Below, piece after piece: positions 10,301 to 20,746 of a DNA stretch of 64,000 nt. The notes below the pieces were generated by a model, which saw only the letters and a list, made by a program, of their open reading frames with translations, had not been told where the DNA came from and searched no databases. Numbering within the stretch: the stretch's first letter is position 1; each line of letters opens with the position of its first letter. The position numbers were made by a program, and so were the translations under genes. The stretch is from Lutjanus erythropterus (lineage: Eukaryota; Chordata; Actinopteri; Lutjaniformes; Lutjanidae): contig CM034606.1 in assembly GCA_020091685.1 (NCBI GenBank), positions 13,129,695-13,193,694 of the forward strand, given 5' to 3'.

Positions 10301-11738
10301 TCATTGGTAACACCTGTGTTTACCCTTCTATTTCATATTAATATAGCTGACGTGTAACACAAAGTGTGAGGTGTTCAAAGGCATAAAAAGGAAATAATTA
10401 AGTTTGATAAATTTTACGTACTGTCACTGATGGACTCTAAAATGGTGGAAATGTAGACTGCAGGCTCGTCCTCAGCAGAGAGTTTTCTCCAGCTTGGCCA
10501 GTCTATGAAGCTCTCCGTCAGTATGTCGTCCTCTGACACGCCGCACAGCAGCGCTACCACTCTGTGTGGAGGATATAGGAGTCTCTGAAGCGCTCCCTGC
10601 AGCTCAGGTTCATAGAGCATGTCCAGCAATGCTCCTGTGAGGAGCAACACAATGCATTTGCAGTCTCGGAAATAGTCAAAGTTGTATCCGTGGAGATGAT
10701 CAGCTGGCCCGACAGAATAGAGCAAGATAGATATTTTGCGGAATTTCCGAGAGCTTTTTAAGATCTGCTGCAAATATGCCGCCCATTCCTGTGCATCAGC
10801 TGTGTGCAGAATTACCAGGTCATGTGATGAAAGGAACTCATCTGAAAAACAAAATATATCACAGTGTGATTAGTATGTACAGTACATGCATTCACACAGT
10901 CTGAAAATTGCCTTACCAAAGCTGGAAAATATTAATCATAATTAGTTCCTCTTATACATTGCTGATCCAGCCTGACCACGTGAAATGAATCACAATCCAG
11001 TAATCGTCTCAAACATTACACTGATGACATGACACTGGTCATATTATGTTTTGGTTTCCATGTTGCAGCAGGTAGTGTTTGTCAGGAAAATGCTCCACAA
11101 CATACCAGCTGTCCGGCTGTGAAATGTCAAGGTGACTGTGGTTAGAGAATGAATGTCCGATTTGTTTGATATGTCAGTGCAGAGCCAACAAGGAGTTGTG
11201 CAAACATTGTACTGTGTCAACACTGGTCAGAGTAATTTTGTTTGACTCATTACAGTGTTTAATCAGGTCAAGTTCACCTCTGTACACGCTAACTGGGAAA
11301 GAAATCCAACTCGACTATTTCACCTTCATCACAGTTCCTACCGATGACAGGGCGGACAGAAAAACATCTGTTTCTTAATGAACTGATAACATGACTGATT
11401 CAAATTTAGAAATGTGGTAAAATATGAAATAAGTAATGTATAAATTTAACCATGCAGGAAGGCTGAGATGTTAGCTTCCTCTTTTCATAAGCTCAGAAAA
11501 TAGTAGTTAAATAGTTAAGTTACATAAAGATAAACTTAACAAACATCAAATTCACAAAGAAAAAATAAAACCTTCTGAAAGAGTAATCCATATTGTGTAA
11601 TAAATGACAACTGTAAAGTGACATTTATATGTAAATATGTATATCATGGGTATATTTTCACCACCTGGAACTAACTGAAAAGATAGTTATAGAAGATACG
11701 TCATATTTACCTGAATCAATATAGACGGTTTCTTCCAT
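1289..11738 (-). CDS. pik3ap1: pik3ap1 (BCAP), 15 coding exons placed, 3' end not in view
   Basis: Whole-gene entry; exons are listed separately. The family protein is a cytosolic adaptor that links B-cell-receptor and Toll-like-receptor signalling to PI3-kinase by presenting phosphorylated YxxM motifs to the p85 SH2 domains. Joining 15 exons in consistent phase gives 788 codons with no internal stop; I recall human PIK3AP1 as about 805 residues. Seen in order: TIR domain (about residues 10-150), DBB region (about 195-330), ankyrin-like segment (about 345-430), YxxM motifs at Y306, Y461, Y483 and Y498, an acidic stretch ending in EDIYDTV, a proline-rich RPPAPMPRPET motif, the near-invariant DPYAGMKTPGQRQL segment, a basic helix (ENLKKLRDSITRR) and an S/T-rich tail. 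All introns are GT-AG except one GC-AG. The DPYAGMKTPGQRQL segment and the four YxxM motifs favour PIK3AP1 over its paralogue BANK1. The proline-rich C-terminus known from human is missing and probably lies left of base 1. Confidence 0.95.
1360..4717 (-). other. pik3ap1 intron 14
   Basis: An intron of about 3.4 kb with no supportable exon. Its right third (about 3480-4660) is repeat-derived, with two AAGTC-rich stretches near 3700-3790 and 4520-4600. The block CTAACTTTGGTTGATGC near 3521-3537 recurs at 57221-57237, showing a shared dispersed repeat. Confidence 0.55.
3480..4660. repeat. Degenerate interspersed repeat with AAGTC-rich stretches
   Basis: Contains repeated CAAGTC/AAGTCC words in two clusters and a block shared with about 57190-57270 (CTAACTTTGGTTGATGC, then GACAGTATTTACT). 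Boundaries are approximate and no coding potential is visible. Confidence 0.5.
4718..4888 (-). CDS. pik3ap1: pik3ap1 exon 14
   Basis: The 171-nt exon encodes DYEISAPLQ, then AVYESTPR, a proline run (APLPPPVAQ) and RGSWKTGSTSSTSS. Human has GVYESGPR and RGDWKTDSTSSTASS in the same order. The donor is GTAAGT. Confidence 0.93.
4978..5050 (-). CDS. pik3ap1: pik3ap1 exon 13: basic helix
   Basis: The 73-nt exon encodes ENLKKLRDSITRRHKERQKT, nearly the same as human ENLKRLRDSITRRQREKQKS; a basic, probably helical or coiled-coil segment. Another frame runs open across this exon and its flanking introns and should not be taken as the protein. Confidence 0.93.
5151..5344 (-). CDS. pik3ap1: pik3ap1 exon 12: conserved DPYAGMKTPGQRQL segment
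   Basis: The 194-nt exon encodes SPVYDPYAGMKTPGQRQLIS, then LQERVKVGEITVDEAVQEFK and HERRSNSIRYQQ. Human reads DPFAGMKTPGQRQLITLQEQ in the same place. This is the clearest family signature. The donor is GTAGAT after a complete codon. Confidence 0.96.
5706..5752. repeat. CATCT-rich simple repeat
   Basis: Short imperfect tandem run of CATCT/CATCA words inside pik3ap1 intron 11. Confidence 0.6.
6756..6806 (-). CDS. pik3ap1: pik3ap1 exon 11: 51-nt exon
   Basis: Small in-phase exon reading DKGPSDGNTMMDMGYPA between TTTTCAG and GTAAAG. It has no strong match to human but sits where a variable human exon lies. Its length is a multiple of three, so skipping it would keep the frame. Confidence 0.7.
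6932..7180 (-). CDS. pik3ap1: pik3ap1 exon 10: acidic and proline-rich segment
   Basis: The 249-nt exon is rich in D and E, then reads EDIYDTVDANSTYNTAI (human EDVYHTVDDD) and RPPAPMPRPET (human RPPVPVPRPET), a likely SH3-binding PxxP stretch. The donor GTATTG is weak but is the only GT that keeps phase. Confidence 0.88.
7262..7324 (-). CDS. pik3ap1: pik3ap1 exon 9: small exon completing fourth YxxM
   Basis: The 63-nt exon completes the split Tyr codon and gives YEVMSAVDENPEEAMLRKFF. The DLYEVM motif (Y498) corresponds to human DLYVEM, so the fourth docking site exists only after splicing exon 8 to exon 9. The EAMLRKFF end matches human DSMIRKFL. Confidence 0.9.
7429..7606 (-). CDS. pik3ap1: pik3ap1 exon 8: YxxM cluster
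   Basis: The 178-nt exon starts ETADLLKCHIEDSI (human ETVDMLKSHIKEEL) and carries DVYEMM (Y461) and EDIYESM (Y483). Both are predicted PI3K p85 SH2-binding motifs when phosphorylated. It ends in the first base of a tyrosine codon. Confidence 0.93.
7741..7937 (-). CDS. pik3ap1: pik3ap1 exon 7: ankyrin-like repeats
   Basis: The 197-nt exon encodes QRNEELPTLLHFAAKYGLKK and continues through CPGALQAYSVMNKYGDYPNT to GFHDLRQFMDEFV. The LPTLLHFAAKYGL pattern is the ankyrin-repeat-like helix pair shared by BCAP and BANK1, and it is the most strongly conserved part of the gene here. The donor is GTAAGT. Confidence 0.96.
8160..8292 (-). CDS. pik3ap1: pik3ap1 exon 6: end of DBB region
   Basis: The 133-nt exon encodes AFNLTSNATESLDNMLTDSL and then MPATSLQLFGIRQIEEDNMAA. 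It matches human AFKIVPYNTETLDKLLTESL and LHLFGINQLEEEDM. Splice sites are TTTCAG and GTGAGT. Confidence 0.92.
8373..8515 (-). CDS. pik3ap1: pik3ap1 exon 5: DBB region with first YxxM
   Basis: The 143-nt exon encodes DMPAGVVSLTMY through DPVNFICQ, matching human SSGNVSLKIY through NPVEFMCQ. It contains YYTKM, the counterpart of human YYTDM, the first of the YxxM PI3K-docking sites (Y306 of the assembled protein). The donor is GTGAGA after a complete codon. Confidence 0.92.
8627..8771 (-). CDS. pik3ap1: pik3ap1 exon 4: DBB region, GC donor
   Basis: The exon reads ECETLFIIFTHKVDD through VENEYTISVTAP, the last part almost identical to human VENEYTISVKAP. The 145-nt exon ends CCTG followed by GCAAGT, a classical GC-AG donor. 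The nearby GT at 8621-8622 would break the frame, while GC gives the aligned protein without a gap. Confidence 0.88.
9000..9243 (-). CDS. pik3ap1: pik3ap1 exon 3: acidic linker and start of DBB region
   Basis: The 244-nt exon begins with an A/E/T-rich low-complexity linker (VVAELESKAATAAAE, then many Glu) and ends with LTCLTVQPNRVLCG. That end matches the human MVVQPDRIRCG start of the Dof/BCAP/BANK (DBB) region. It ends on a complete codon before GTAAGA. Confidence 0.85.
9826..9990. repeat. Degenerate GTATCG-type interspersed repeat
   Basis: GGGTTGGGTATC near 9830, followed by GGTATCGACTG, TGTATCGAACC and TTGGTACCC, resembles relics of a common teleost MITE family with GTATC-rich arms. It lies in pik3ap1 intron 2. 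The assignment is by recall and ends are uncertain. Confidence 0.4.
10120..10372. mobile_element. Foldback MITE, copy 1 (pik3ap1 intron 2)
   Basis: The left arm GATATGAAATAGTAGGGTAA is mirrored by the right-arm reverse complement AATATGAAATAGAAGGGTAA, giving long imperfect terminal inverted repeats around an internal AACTCTGTTTG segment. A second copy lies at 37138-37380. No transposase frame is present, so it is non-autonomous; the superfamily is undetermined. Confidence 0.8.
10418..10841 (-). CDS. pik3ap1: pik3ap1 exon 2: TIR domain
   Basis: One 424-nt exon holds essentially the whole TIR domain, which lets BCAP work in TLR pathways. It opens DEFLSSHDLVILHTADAQEW, matching the human segment around ILIVYSPDAEEW, and includes CIVLLLTGALLDML, PPHRVVALLCGV and DWPSWRKLSAEDEPAVY. 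The acceptor is TTTTTCAG. Two donors overlap (GTACGT and, 4 nt further on, GTAAAA); only the second keeps the reading frame into exon 3. Confidence 0.92.
11711..11738 (-). CDS. pik3ap1: pik3ap1 coding exon 1 (start codon)
   Basis: Short first coding exon, 28 nt, reading MEETVYIDS plus one base carried over. The ATG sits in a good Kozak context (ACCATGG) and is followed by a GTAAAT donor. It joins in phase to the TIR exon. The N-terminus is short and unlike human, which is usual for this region, so the exact start is inferred from context and phase. Confidence 0.75.
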
Positions 11739-12000
11739 GGTCGTGAAGCCTCAATTGTGCCCAAATCAGCCCACAAGTAGCATCCCAAATATGTCCTTTT
11801 GGTTTCTCAAGTATACTTAAGCTCCTTTCTTCTTGAACTGAAACGATTTTAGCTTTCACCAGCTATAGCTCTTTGCTCAGTGGTATTATTAGCAACCCTT
11901 AGTTTCCTGATTTTGGTGACTCTGCCCCACTTCCTGAAACAGTTGAAGAAGTGAGAAAATGCACAGCAGTGGTGTCATGTCGTGCAACATGTCGGCGATT
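11739..12000 (-). promoter_or_regulatory. Probable pik3ap1 promoter region
   Basis: Sequence directly upstream of the pik3ap1 start codon. It contains AGGAAGTG on the minus strand (11928-11935), an ETS/PU.1-type core, and a second GGAAA core near 11903-11908. PU.1-family sites are common in promoters of B-cell and myeloid genes. No clear TATA box is placed and the transcription start is unknown; an untranslated upstream exon is possible. Confidence 0.35.
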
Positions 12001-12880
12001 GCACTTGGCCCAGGTTTTCTTTTCATTTACCATCTACAGATTATGAGAGTAATAAAAATAAACGATAGCTAAGTGTTACTGGGCTGACTTTTGAGACATA
12101 CATGTACAGACCAGTCTACATTTATATCCACTGATGAATATAAGAGCATGATAAATAATGTGATGATGGAGACATATGTTTGTTTTTCTTAAGAAGTTGC
12201 TGTGTTTAAAAAGCTATTCTTGTTTTATTGTGGATTTCTGTATTTGTATTTAATATGTTGCATTTTAACATATTGTGATTTTGTATGGCTGCTAAATGCC
12301 TGGTAAAATACAGGTAAAATAAATAAATGAAATAGAAAGTAGATTAACACAAAGCCTCTTGTCTCTTTTATAGGAAGCACTTTTGACATGCTTTTGCTCT
12401 CTGTTCTCAAAAGTACTGCACACACATACATCCACGAACACACCCACCCACGCACAAACACACACACCAGTTCACCTGTTGTGTGAGTAACTTGCTGCTT
12501 CCGTTTTTTCACTTCCTTAACAAGGTGTTTCAGTCAGATTGATACTGTGAGACTTATCTAAAATAAACACGTTTTTCAGCAACAGCAACATCATGATCAT
12601 GTCACCTTTACTTAAGACTCTTATGCTAAAGAGCTCTTGATATAAAATTTCATATTTAGTAGTCTACAGGAAATAATATTCACTTTAAGTACACTGTTTC
12701 TGGCAACACTGTAAAACTTAATAAGTATTAAACCACTTTAGCAAATAGCAATGTTAAACATAATAATAAATGTTATGTGTTGCATTAATACGCAGCTACA
12801 GTCAACATAACTGTAAAAGTGACAATACCTGTGATTTCCTGTGGGTTTATGTTTAGGCTCTGCCCTGTATAAATGCTATC

Positions 12881-12943
<63 letters not shown>
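12881..12943 (+). repeat. (ATCT)n microsatellite
   Basis: About 15 uninterrupted ATCT units. An open frame across it reads a repeated SIYL peptide, which is an artefact of the repeat. Confidence 0.98.
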
Positions 12944-13215
12944 ATTATGATTCCATCTTTAGCACAAACTTGTTTGTGTGCTCAAATGCTAACAGAAAAT
13001 TATCACACATATACAGTAAATACACACATTAGCACACACGATACTGCGTAGTACTATTTCTTAAGCAAATTACTTAATGAATGAGTCAAGGAACTGAATG
13101 AATCATTTGTATGGTGTCACTATTACATGGTAAGTGAACTTTCAGATTCCTCAAGAATTTCCCCTCTAACATGACACAGCTATATGCAACAACACATGGC
13201 ACCACACTGATACAA

Positions 13216-13229
13216 CCACTAGAGGGCAG
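13216..13229 (+). promoter_or_regulatory. Consensus CTCF-binding motif
   Basis: CCACTAGAGGGCAG fits the core CTCF consensus CCASYAGRKGGCRS at every position. It lies about 1.5 kb upstream of the pik3ap1 start codon, at the edge of the gap separating pik3ap1 from fam204a. Function is inferred only; such motifs also occur within repeats. Confidence 0.55.
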
Positions 13230-16192
13230 CAGACAATCATTTACATTGGCCAACAGACCGTCCCCATCACCAGTCACTATGCAGACAACTGAGCAACAAC
13301 AGAACACAGTCACTACAAAGCATACAGGTGAGGGATGCAGATACCTCTATATAGGTGTGGTAAGATACTTAAGCAGTAATATCCCATCATACTTAGATTG
13401 TAATTCATTATTTAAGTGTATTACTTTAGTAAGAGAGACTCAACGTATCTCTAACTGTTGGGAGTTGGTCTGAGTATCTTTACTTGGAGGGAATTCCATT
13501 GGAAAAAAACATTCTCAGCTTCAGAGAAAGTTGGTGTGGACAACTAAAATAAAGACAAGACCGACATGCCACATCAACAGAGGAAAACTTCTGTGGGCCA
13601 GGAGGATGATTGCACTCCTCTGAAAGAATATGGATATACCCTCTATAGGAATGTGTAGCCTGTCTTCCTTTGGAGATGGACTTGCATTATTTAAGGAAAA
13701 GACCAGAACTTTACAAATTTATGGAATACTTAAGTAGAAGTTTTGAATTTTTCTTCCTTTGTGAGGGGGAGTGTATGATGGTTGTGTCTGAAATCACTCT
13801 CTATTTTCTATTTCTGCAAATTTATTTAAGATTATATACAAGGCATGTACACTTTCTGCTAACAACCCTAAACTTCTTTCACACATAGTTCCTGGTAAAT
13901 TATTTGGATAACCTTTCAGACACTACTAGTAATTTTCACTACTCACACATTCAGCTACATTCAGGAACATTTATGTCTTGCACCTTTTCACATATACCAT
14001 GGCAATACTGGAATAGATGGGGCAATGGACAGTCAAACAGATGGCGGTAAAGCAACGCTTGTGGATACAAACCGCCATAGAACTCAACAGATGAAGAAGA
14101 TGGGCAGCAGCCTGACGTAAGTGCATGCAGTGTAAGATTGTTTCAGGAACATGGTGGACAAGGAGCTGTTTTTGTCCAGTGCTCTTGTAATATATTTAGT
14201 ATTCAACAAGTCTGCAAGACATGTAATGCTTTGTTCACCATCTACTTGAATCAGAAACATGTATAACATGCATTAAAAGGAACATTAAAAGATTGTTGAA
14301 TGTTTGGAGTTGAGACTCCAGTTGTTTTTAGAGTCTTGTGATTGGTTCACTTGCTCCACATGAAAGTGTCTTTCGTCAGATAGGCGTAACCCTTTACATG
14401 CCTGTCCCTGCAATATTACTACTTTCATTCACAACACAGTTATACTAGCATTTTCCCTGAAATGTCACAAGGTCTTGAGAAGGGCTGAATGACTCATCTA
14501 AATTTTTTTCATAATTGCAATATGGTCTACTGCAACTTACAAACTGCAGGAGGTACAATAGTTGTTAAAGGCAAAATATGTGTCAAAATACCATTTTAAA
14601 TGAAATATTGACATGTCCTGACCTACACATTATATTCTACGAACCAAAGAAAACATCTTTGCTTGGAACAGATTCCCACAAAAACCATAAGATAATCATT
14701 TTAATATGTTTTTCAATGAAAATTAGATTGGATCTAAAAAAATTATCATTTCATCTAATATCGCAAATAATATCACAGTTGCAGTGTGAATCAAAATAAT
14801 TGCAATTAGATATTTTTTTCCCTAGTCTTGAGGTGGGAGATTTGCAGTACAGATTTTCCTTAATATCAATTCTTGCTCACATTCACACATGACCCCATGA
14901 AGGAGATGTTCCCCAACATTTCAGAGACAGACTGCATGTCTACTACTACTATTGTGGGACTCTATACCTGTCTGTGATGACGTAAAGTGACCGAAATCTC
15001 AATTCAACTCTAAATCATAATTAAATAATTAACTCTAAAAAAATGTGAGCAGGTGGTTTGGGCTGCAACAACAAACAACAGAAAGACTGCAGAGCAGAAA
15101 GCCTTTTTACTGCATGCTATAAGTGTTGAAGGCTACACTTGAGGTACATTTTCCTGGCATGGCTCAGACCCACTGAACCATTTGGAAAGCAAGGCAAATG
15201 CCAATAAACACAAAGCAATCATCAGTGATCACGATCATTGCATGAGAATTGATGAACCTCACTGCAGCCCAACAACGCACTCATAGGGTATTCTGTGGCA
15301 GCACCTGAAACAGCTCAGCTAAACACCAAACCATCACATCTCTTGTAGGATTACTTCAACAAACTTCCAGACACTCATCAAGTCAAAGCCAAGAAGCTGT
15401 TCTTGGTGGATCAGTTTAAAACTTTTTCTTGGTGTTTGGTTTATTTTGGCCTGTACGTGTAGTTTTGCCTTGTCTTCAATCTTCAGTTTCTTTAATTATG
15501 TTACAAAAGTACAAGCTGGGAGTTTATTCACTTGTCTAACCATGAATTTCAGCCATGAAATCAATTTACACAGCTTTGCCTCTTTCCAATCGTACAATTA
15601 GTTTTGTTTCTGCGTTGACCTCCCTCTACGATGTAGACCTTTTAATGGCCGCGTCAAAAGTTCACTCTCAGACTTCTGAAGCTGCCTGTGAAGAGCAGGG
15701 TGATCCATGACCCGTCTTTAAGTACAATTTCCTGTAGAAAAAGAATCCCCTAATTTCTTCTAACTCTGCCATTAGCTACCATAAGCATGACCGGCCCGTT
15801 ACCTTTTGTTTGGGCTCCCTTGAAACCACTATCTATTAGGTGGCTCAAATCAAATCCCTGCAGCCTGAGTTTAATAAGAGAATATTTTTGCTCCTATATT
15901 TTAACCTTGTTATCCAATATCCTGTCCTTTTAGTCTGCAGTGTGTTTTCAGCACACAGACAGACTCTGCCAGGGAGCGTGCGTCAGTTCACAACAGAGAC
16001 CTGACATCCTGCCTCTCGGAGCACAAAAGTTCAAGCTTTCACAGCTTTTGTGATATTCTGCTATACTGGAATTGTATTGCTGTATGTTGCATATATGTAC
16101 AGGAAGCTTAAAAGTTTATAACTGACCTTTGTTTTTTAATTTGGGTCTACCTGGACACTGCCTAGATGTTTGTTGGGTTGCTTAATATGAGG

Positions 16193-17120
16193 TTTAAAGG
16201 GACAGTTTACTCCACAATCAAAAACACATATTTGTCTTCCTACATGCAGTGTTATTTATCTATCTAGATTGTTTTGGGCTGAGTTGCAGACTTTTGGAGA
16301 TAGGAGCTATTGAGATATCAGCCTTCTCTCCAATATAATGGAACTAGATGGCACTTGGCTTGTGGTGCTCAAAGCACCAAAAAAAATATACATTTGAAAA
16401 ATTCATCAGCAATGCCTCTTTCTAGAAATCATGACCAGGTTACTCAAGAGAATCTGCAGACATTGTTGTTCATGTAGATGCTATTTTCTTTCTACTGTCT
16501 GCCAACTGTTTCACCATGCAAAAGAAAGCATTAGTGATGCACAGATGGACTCTGGGTTCATTCGAATATGCATGTAGACAAATCATCCACCCCAGTAAAT
16601 TATTTTATCCAACATAGAGGCCCACACCCGAACCTGCACCCGTCCCTGCAGGTCATATTACCTTTAAACTTATGTCAGTGAAAGCTTTGCTGGTGATTTC
16701 TTTATTATGTGTAAGAGGCTGCTTTCAGTAATGTTTAATGTTTTCTTGTGTGCAGTAATGTAACTTCAGCAAATATCTATGTGATTAATCAGTGTTAATT
16801 TTTATGACCCAGCCAATCCAATCCACCGATTAACCACAGGCCGCACATCAGCAGGGTGCTCATGAATGACAGGTTACAGGTCAGCCGAAGAGGACACCAT
16901 TAATGTTTACAACACTTACACAAACCTCCTGTATTTTTTTCAGCCTTTTAAGCACCACAAGCTGAGTAACATCTAGTTCTATTATATTCAAGAGAAGGCA
17001 GTCTCCATGGTCGATATCTCCAAAACTTGGCAACTCACACCAAACACTCTAGATGGATAAACAGCACTACAGGTAAGAAGAAAAATATGTATTTTTGGTT
17101 TGGGGGTTAACTGTCCCTTT
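16193..17120. mobile_element. 928-bp foldback element with flanking direct repeat
   Basis: Terminal inverted repeats AAAGGGACAGTT and AACTGTCCCTTT extend into long mirrored arms (for example CTAGATTGTTTTGG on the left against CACCAAACACTCTAGA on the right). The 9-bp direct repeat AATATGAGG flanks it at 16184-16192 and 17121-17129, consistent with a target-site duplication. The TTAA strings at the borders alternatively suggest a piggyBac-like insertion. There is no transposase frame. Confidence 0.85.
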
Positions 17121-17129
17121 AATATGAGG

Positions 17130-20100
17130 CTCCTTAAACATCTTTGGCGTATTTTACCAGAAACAGCACATTTAATTTTTCTGCATAATTATTCAAACCT
17201 GTGCAGAATTTTTTTAATTCTGCAACTTTTCTTCATAAACTCATTGTTACTCAGAGCCATGAAATCTCTTCTGTAGCTGACAGACACATAACTACTGTAA
17301 TGGGAATGAGAAAATTGACTTGTGCATTTGATTTCAGTAACATCCACATAATGTGCCTCCTGGGTGAAAACTTTGTATTTCCACAAAGATAATTTTTGAG
17401 GATTGGAAGAAATGCATTTTTGCACATTGAAACAGTTTCATAAGCTCGTGAAATTTGCTCAGCTCGCAGAGAGGCGTGTAATTCTGCAGAGACAGAATAA
17501 CATGACAAATATCAAAACTGAAGTTACCAAGCACCAAGCACTCCAAGGCAGGAGGCTGTAACAGAGGGGCAGCAGAGTACTGTATGTCTAATATTGCCGA
17601 CATAATGGTCATGTTACCGTCTCATTTACTGTACTTCCCCATCCCGGGAAAGCTCTACCTCATATCTACACTGCCTCTGAGGCCGTTTGGGAGACTTCTT
17701 AAAGTGGAGGAAACGAGAAACAAAGCACAGTCCGAGGACATGGAGTGCAATCTTGAAATGGAAAACTGAAATGGGGAAAGGGTCTCTAGCTGAAATGTTA
17801 TTTGGATGATAGCCTGCATAAGAAAGGAACTGTGTTTGGTTTCTCATTGAGAGTCACCAGCAGGGCTCATTGTGATAAGAAAATAAGTCTAATGTTACCT
17901 GATCTGGTATAATGTGGACCAATTACCACTCCATTGCACTTCATTACAGGACTGTAATAGGGCCGGGGGTCAGTGCTTGAGATGGAGTGGCAGAGGAAAA
18001 TTGAGTCGTCATTGATAATATGATAAAAACTGACAGTGAGAGGCCCCTCCAACAAATTATTGAAATTTACAGTTGATAGGGAAACACTATAACCTCATTT
18101 GGTAAGCAGCTGGCAAGCACTTGTACAAAGCAGGTCCTCTAACACAATGAGAGGCTTATGGAGAGAGGGAAATCCAAAACTATCACAGAATAGTTTTAAG
18201 GTCCTGCTCATTGGCTTCTGGCACTGAGTGTGCATGTATTCAGTTTTTAGAAATATCTAAAGTCACACAAACTACCCTACTGGACGGTATTTTTCTCTTG
18301 AGCAGGTGGATTGTGGACGCCATCATTATATGTTGCAACAATAATATGCTGACAAAAAAAATCTGGCTGGACAAACAAATCAAGCCTGAATGACATTATT
18401 TTCATTCTTAGCGTCTCTCCACGGTGGAATAGAGAAGTGCGGATGCTAACAAAATCTAAAATCTCACAGTCTCTGTAAGCCACTGTGCTCTTGGAAAAGG
18501 TACGGCAATGATTTGTTTGCCTCCGTTAAAGTGCCTCCATTTGAGGCCCCTTGAATAAATAAATCAAATAAACTACCGTCAGACATACATTTTCAATCCA
18601 TCAAGGTAATCAGATTCTGTTTACCTGAATGGGAACTATTCTAAAATGTTATTAAAAACTTAAATGGAGTTTAGGTGTGGAATAACTAGGCACAGGAAAT
18701 GATGAGCAAACAGCAGGATAAGATTCCAATTACTATTAAACAAGCATTGCATTGACTAGTAAAGAGGAAAATAGCTTTGACATTTTCTACAGCCGGAGCT
18801 CCCACCTGACAGGCTTTGTCATATAGAAGAGCACGGCAAATTCAATTCCTAAGCTTTGAGACCTGAGCTAGTCAAAGCTTTCTCCTCTAATATTGCTTAA
18901 AGGCCCATTTTAACTTCTTCGACATGTGGTCAACATACATTTGTATGGTTTAAGAATAGATACTTATTGTGTAAATAATTGTTTATATTTTAATAAATGT
19001 ATCTTTGCCCATTTGACAGAACAATCAGGACAAATATACACAAAGTCCTCAAAAGTACTGATACTTTTTTGATACCATGTGTTTAAAATGATACAATATC
19101 CATTAATTATAGTATCAAATTCACCAATGCTATTAAAAAAAATCTCATTCAAGATCTCAGTTCAGTCTTTATTGTCCTGCCAGAAATCTGGCTTTCAGAA
19201 AAAAACAGACAATATTTAGAGGCTTTTTCTGCACCAGCACTGTGTGCAAGTTGTTAATTTAAAAAAGGATAAAAATTATCCTATTTTGTGTGCCTAGGAA
19301 TTTTTGTTTCTTCTTGCTGTGGTATCAAAAGAGGTATCAAGCATCGTTTTTTATACCAGTACTGTATCAAAGTAAAAAATTCTGGTATCTTGACAACTGT
19401 AAATATATATATTATAGATAAAGCAACATGAATTAAAACATTAAAATCTGAACCCAATACAGCAGAAATAAAATGTGTCTTTTCCAGCTCGCCATAATTT
19501 CCCTGAAGCATTTACAATATGTCCCAACATTAAGAATTCAACAGGGCCATAAAGTCATTACCTTGTACTGAAGGAAATATAATTTATGAATCATTTAGAA
19601 GCCCAGCTAAGTTTATCTCACGTATCTAAATAGGCAATATATTGAGTGCATGGTTCATTGATCAAAACTGTTGTGGAACAACTTATCGAGCAACCATCTT
19701 TAACTACTATTTAAAGATCATTTTGCTTTCATCTACAGTCTCTACTCAGCTGAAATCACTTCGACATGATAAGACAGTCAATTTGGATGTCAGCTTTGGC
19801 TACAATAATCACACTGGCCACTAGATAAGTGTGACTTTATTTATTTATATTGAGCCCTGTGCGTGTCTAGTTGAAGATAATAGTTTCATTTTCCAGAGAA
19901 AGTTTGCCAGCTACCCTCATTGTGGAGCAAATGTGACAGATTTCTGCTTCATTAGGATTCATCGGGCTGACAGAGATGGATTCGTAAGATGAATCAACAA
20001 TAGCAAAAGCAATATGCAGGATTCCATGAATCTCTTTACTTCCCTTGTACTGGCTTAAATACGCGCTTTACAGCTCGAGATTTACAGATCACAGGTGACA

Positions 20101-20746
20101 GCAAGAGAATAAAAATGAATACTCACACTCTGAAAACTAATGGTTCAAGAAAAGTTCCTCCAACATATCGAATGCTTTTTGAGCAATTTTCCATTCAATT
20201 TAAAGAAAAAAAAAACTCAGCTGTCTCAGTATTTTGAGTGGTATATTTGATGATAACTGTGGACTCCTGTAAGTGGAGGTACTCACACAATTTCAGGATT
20301 CATAGGTTGATTGAACAATTCAAACACTTCCTGTAAAACACTTTTAGAGGCCAACACCTTTGGTGAAAAGGGTTTTTAAATTTATCTTAAAATGGTGGTG
20401 GACAACAGAATGTGATTAAATCCAGCAGCTTTCATGGAGATTGAATTGTTTTATGGTGTTATTATTCGTAACTATTTAAACTTCTTTAAAGGCAACTTAA
20501 AGGAGCTATTGGAGAATGTAAAGCAGGTTAAACATAGTTGGTGAACCTGACATTACATTTGTTAAATCATGATTTTAATTTATTGCATTTACATATGAAA
20601 CTAACATCTGATCTGCACACAGTAATTTTAAAAAAGCCTATGCAGGATTTAACTATTGTTGCTGTTTTGTAGAAAAAGATAGGAGGCAGTATAACAACAC
20701 TAACTGTGGTCAATAGTTCATGGTTAATGGGATACCAGCTTTAACC
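17130..20746. other. Intergenic, no gene seen
   Basis: AT-rich sequence without supportable coding exons. Around 19020-19400 there are GATACTTTT, GGTATC and GTACTGTATCAAAG words that resemble an old GTATC-type repeat. Confidence 0.5.
19020..19400. repeat. Degenerate GTATC-type repeat
   Basis: The left part AAGTACTGATACTTTTTTGAT is roughly mirrored by the right part ACCAGTACTGTATCAAAG and ATTCTGGTATCTTGACAACT, as in an old foldback element. Ends are approximate. Confidence 0.4.

Larger units (their letters stand above)
12000..16183. other. Intergenic, left part of the gene-poor gap
   Basis: No supportable gene. It contains an ATCT microsatellite near 12.9 kb and a consensus CTCF motif at 13.2 kb, otherwise AT-rich sequence without recognisable structure. 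Confidence 0.6.

Noticed and set aside
12841-13032. Frame with a repeated SIYL peptide
   Set aside because: Pure translation of the ATCT microsatellite.
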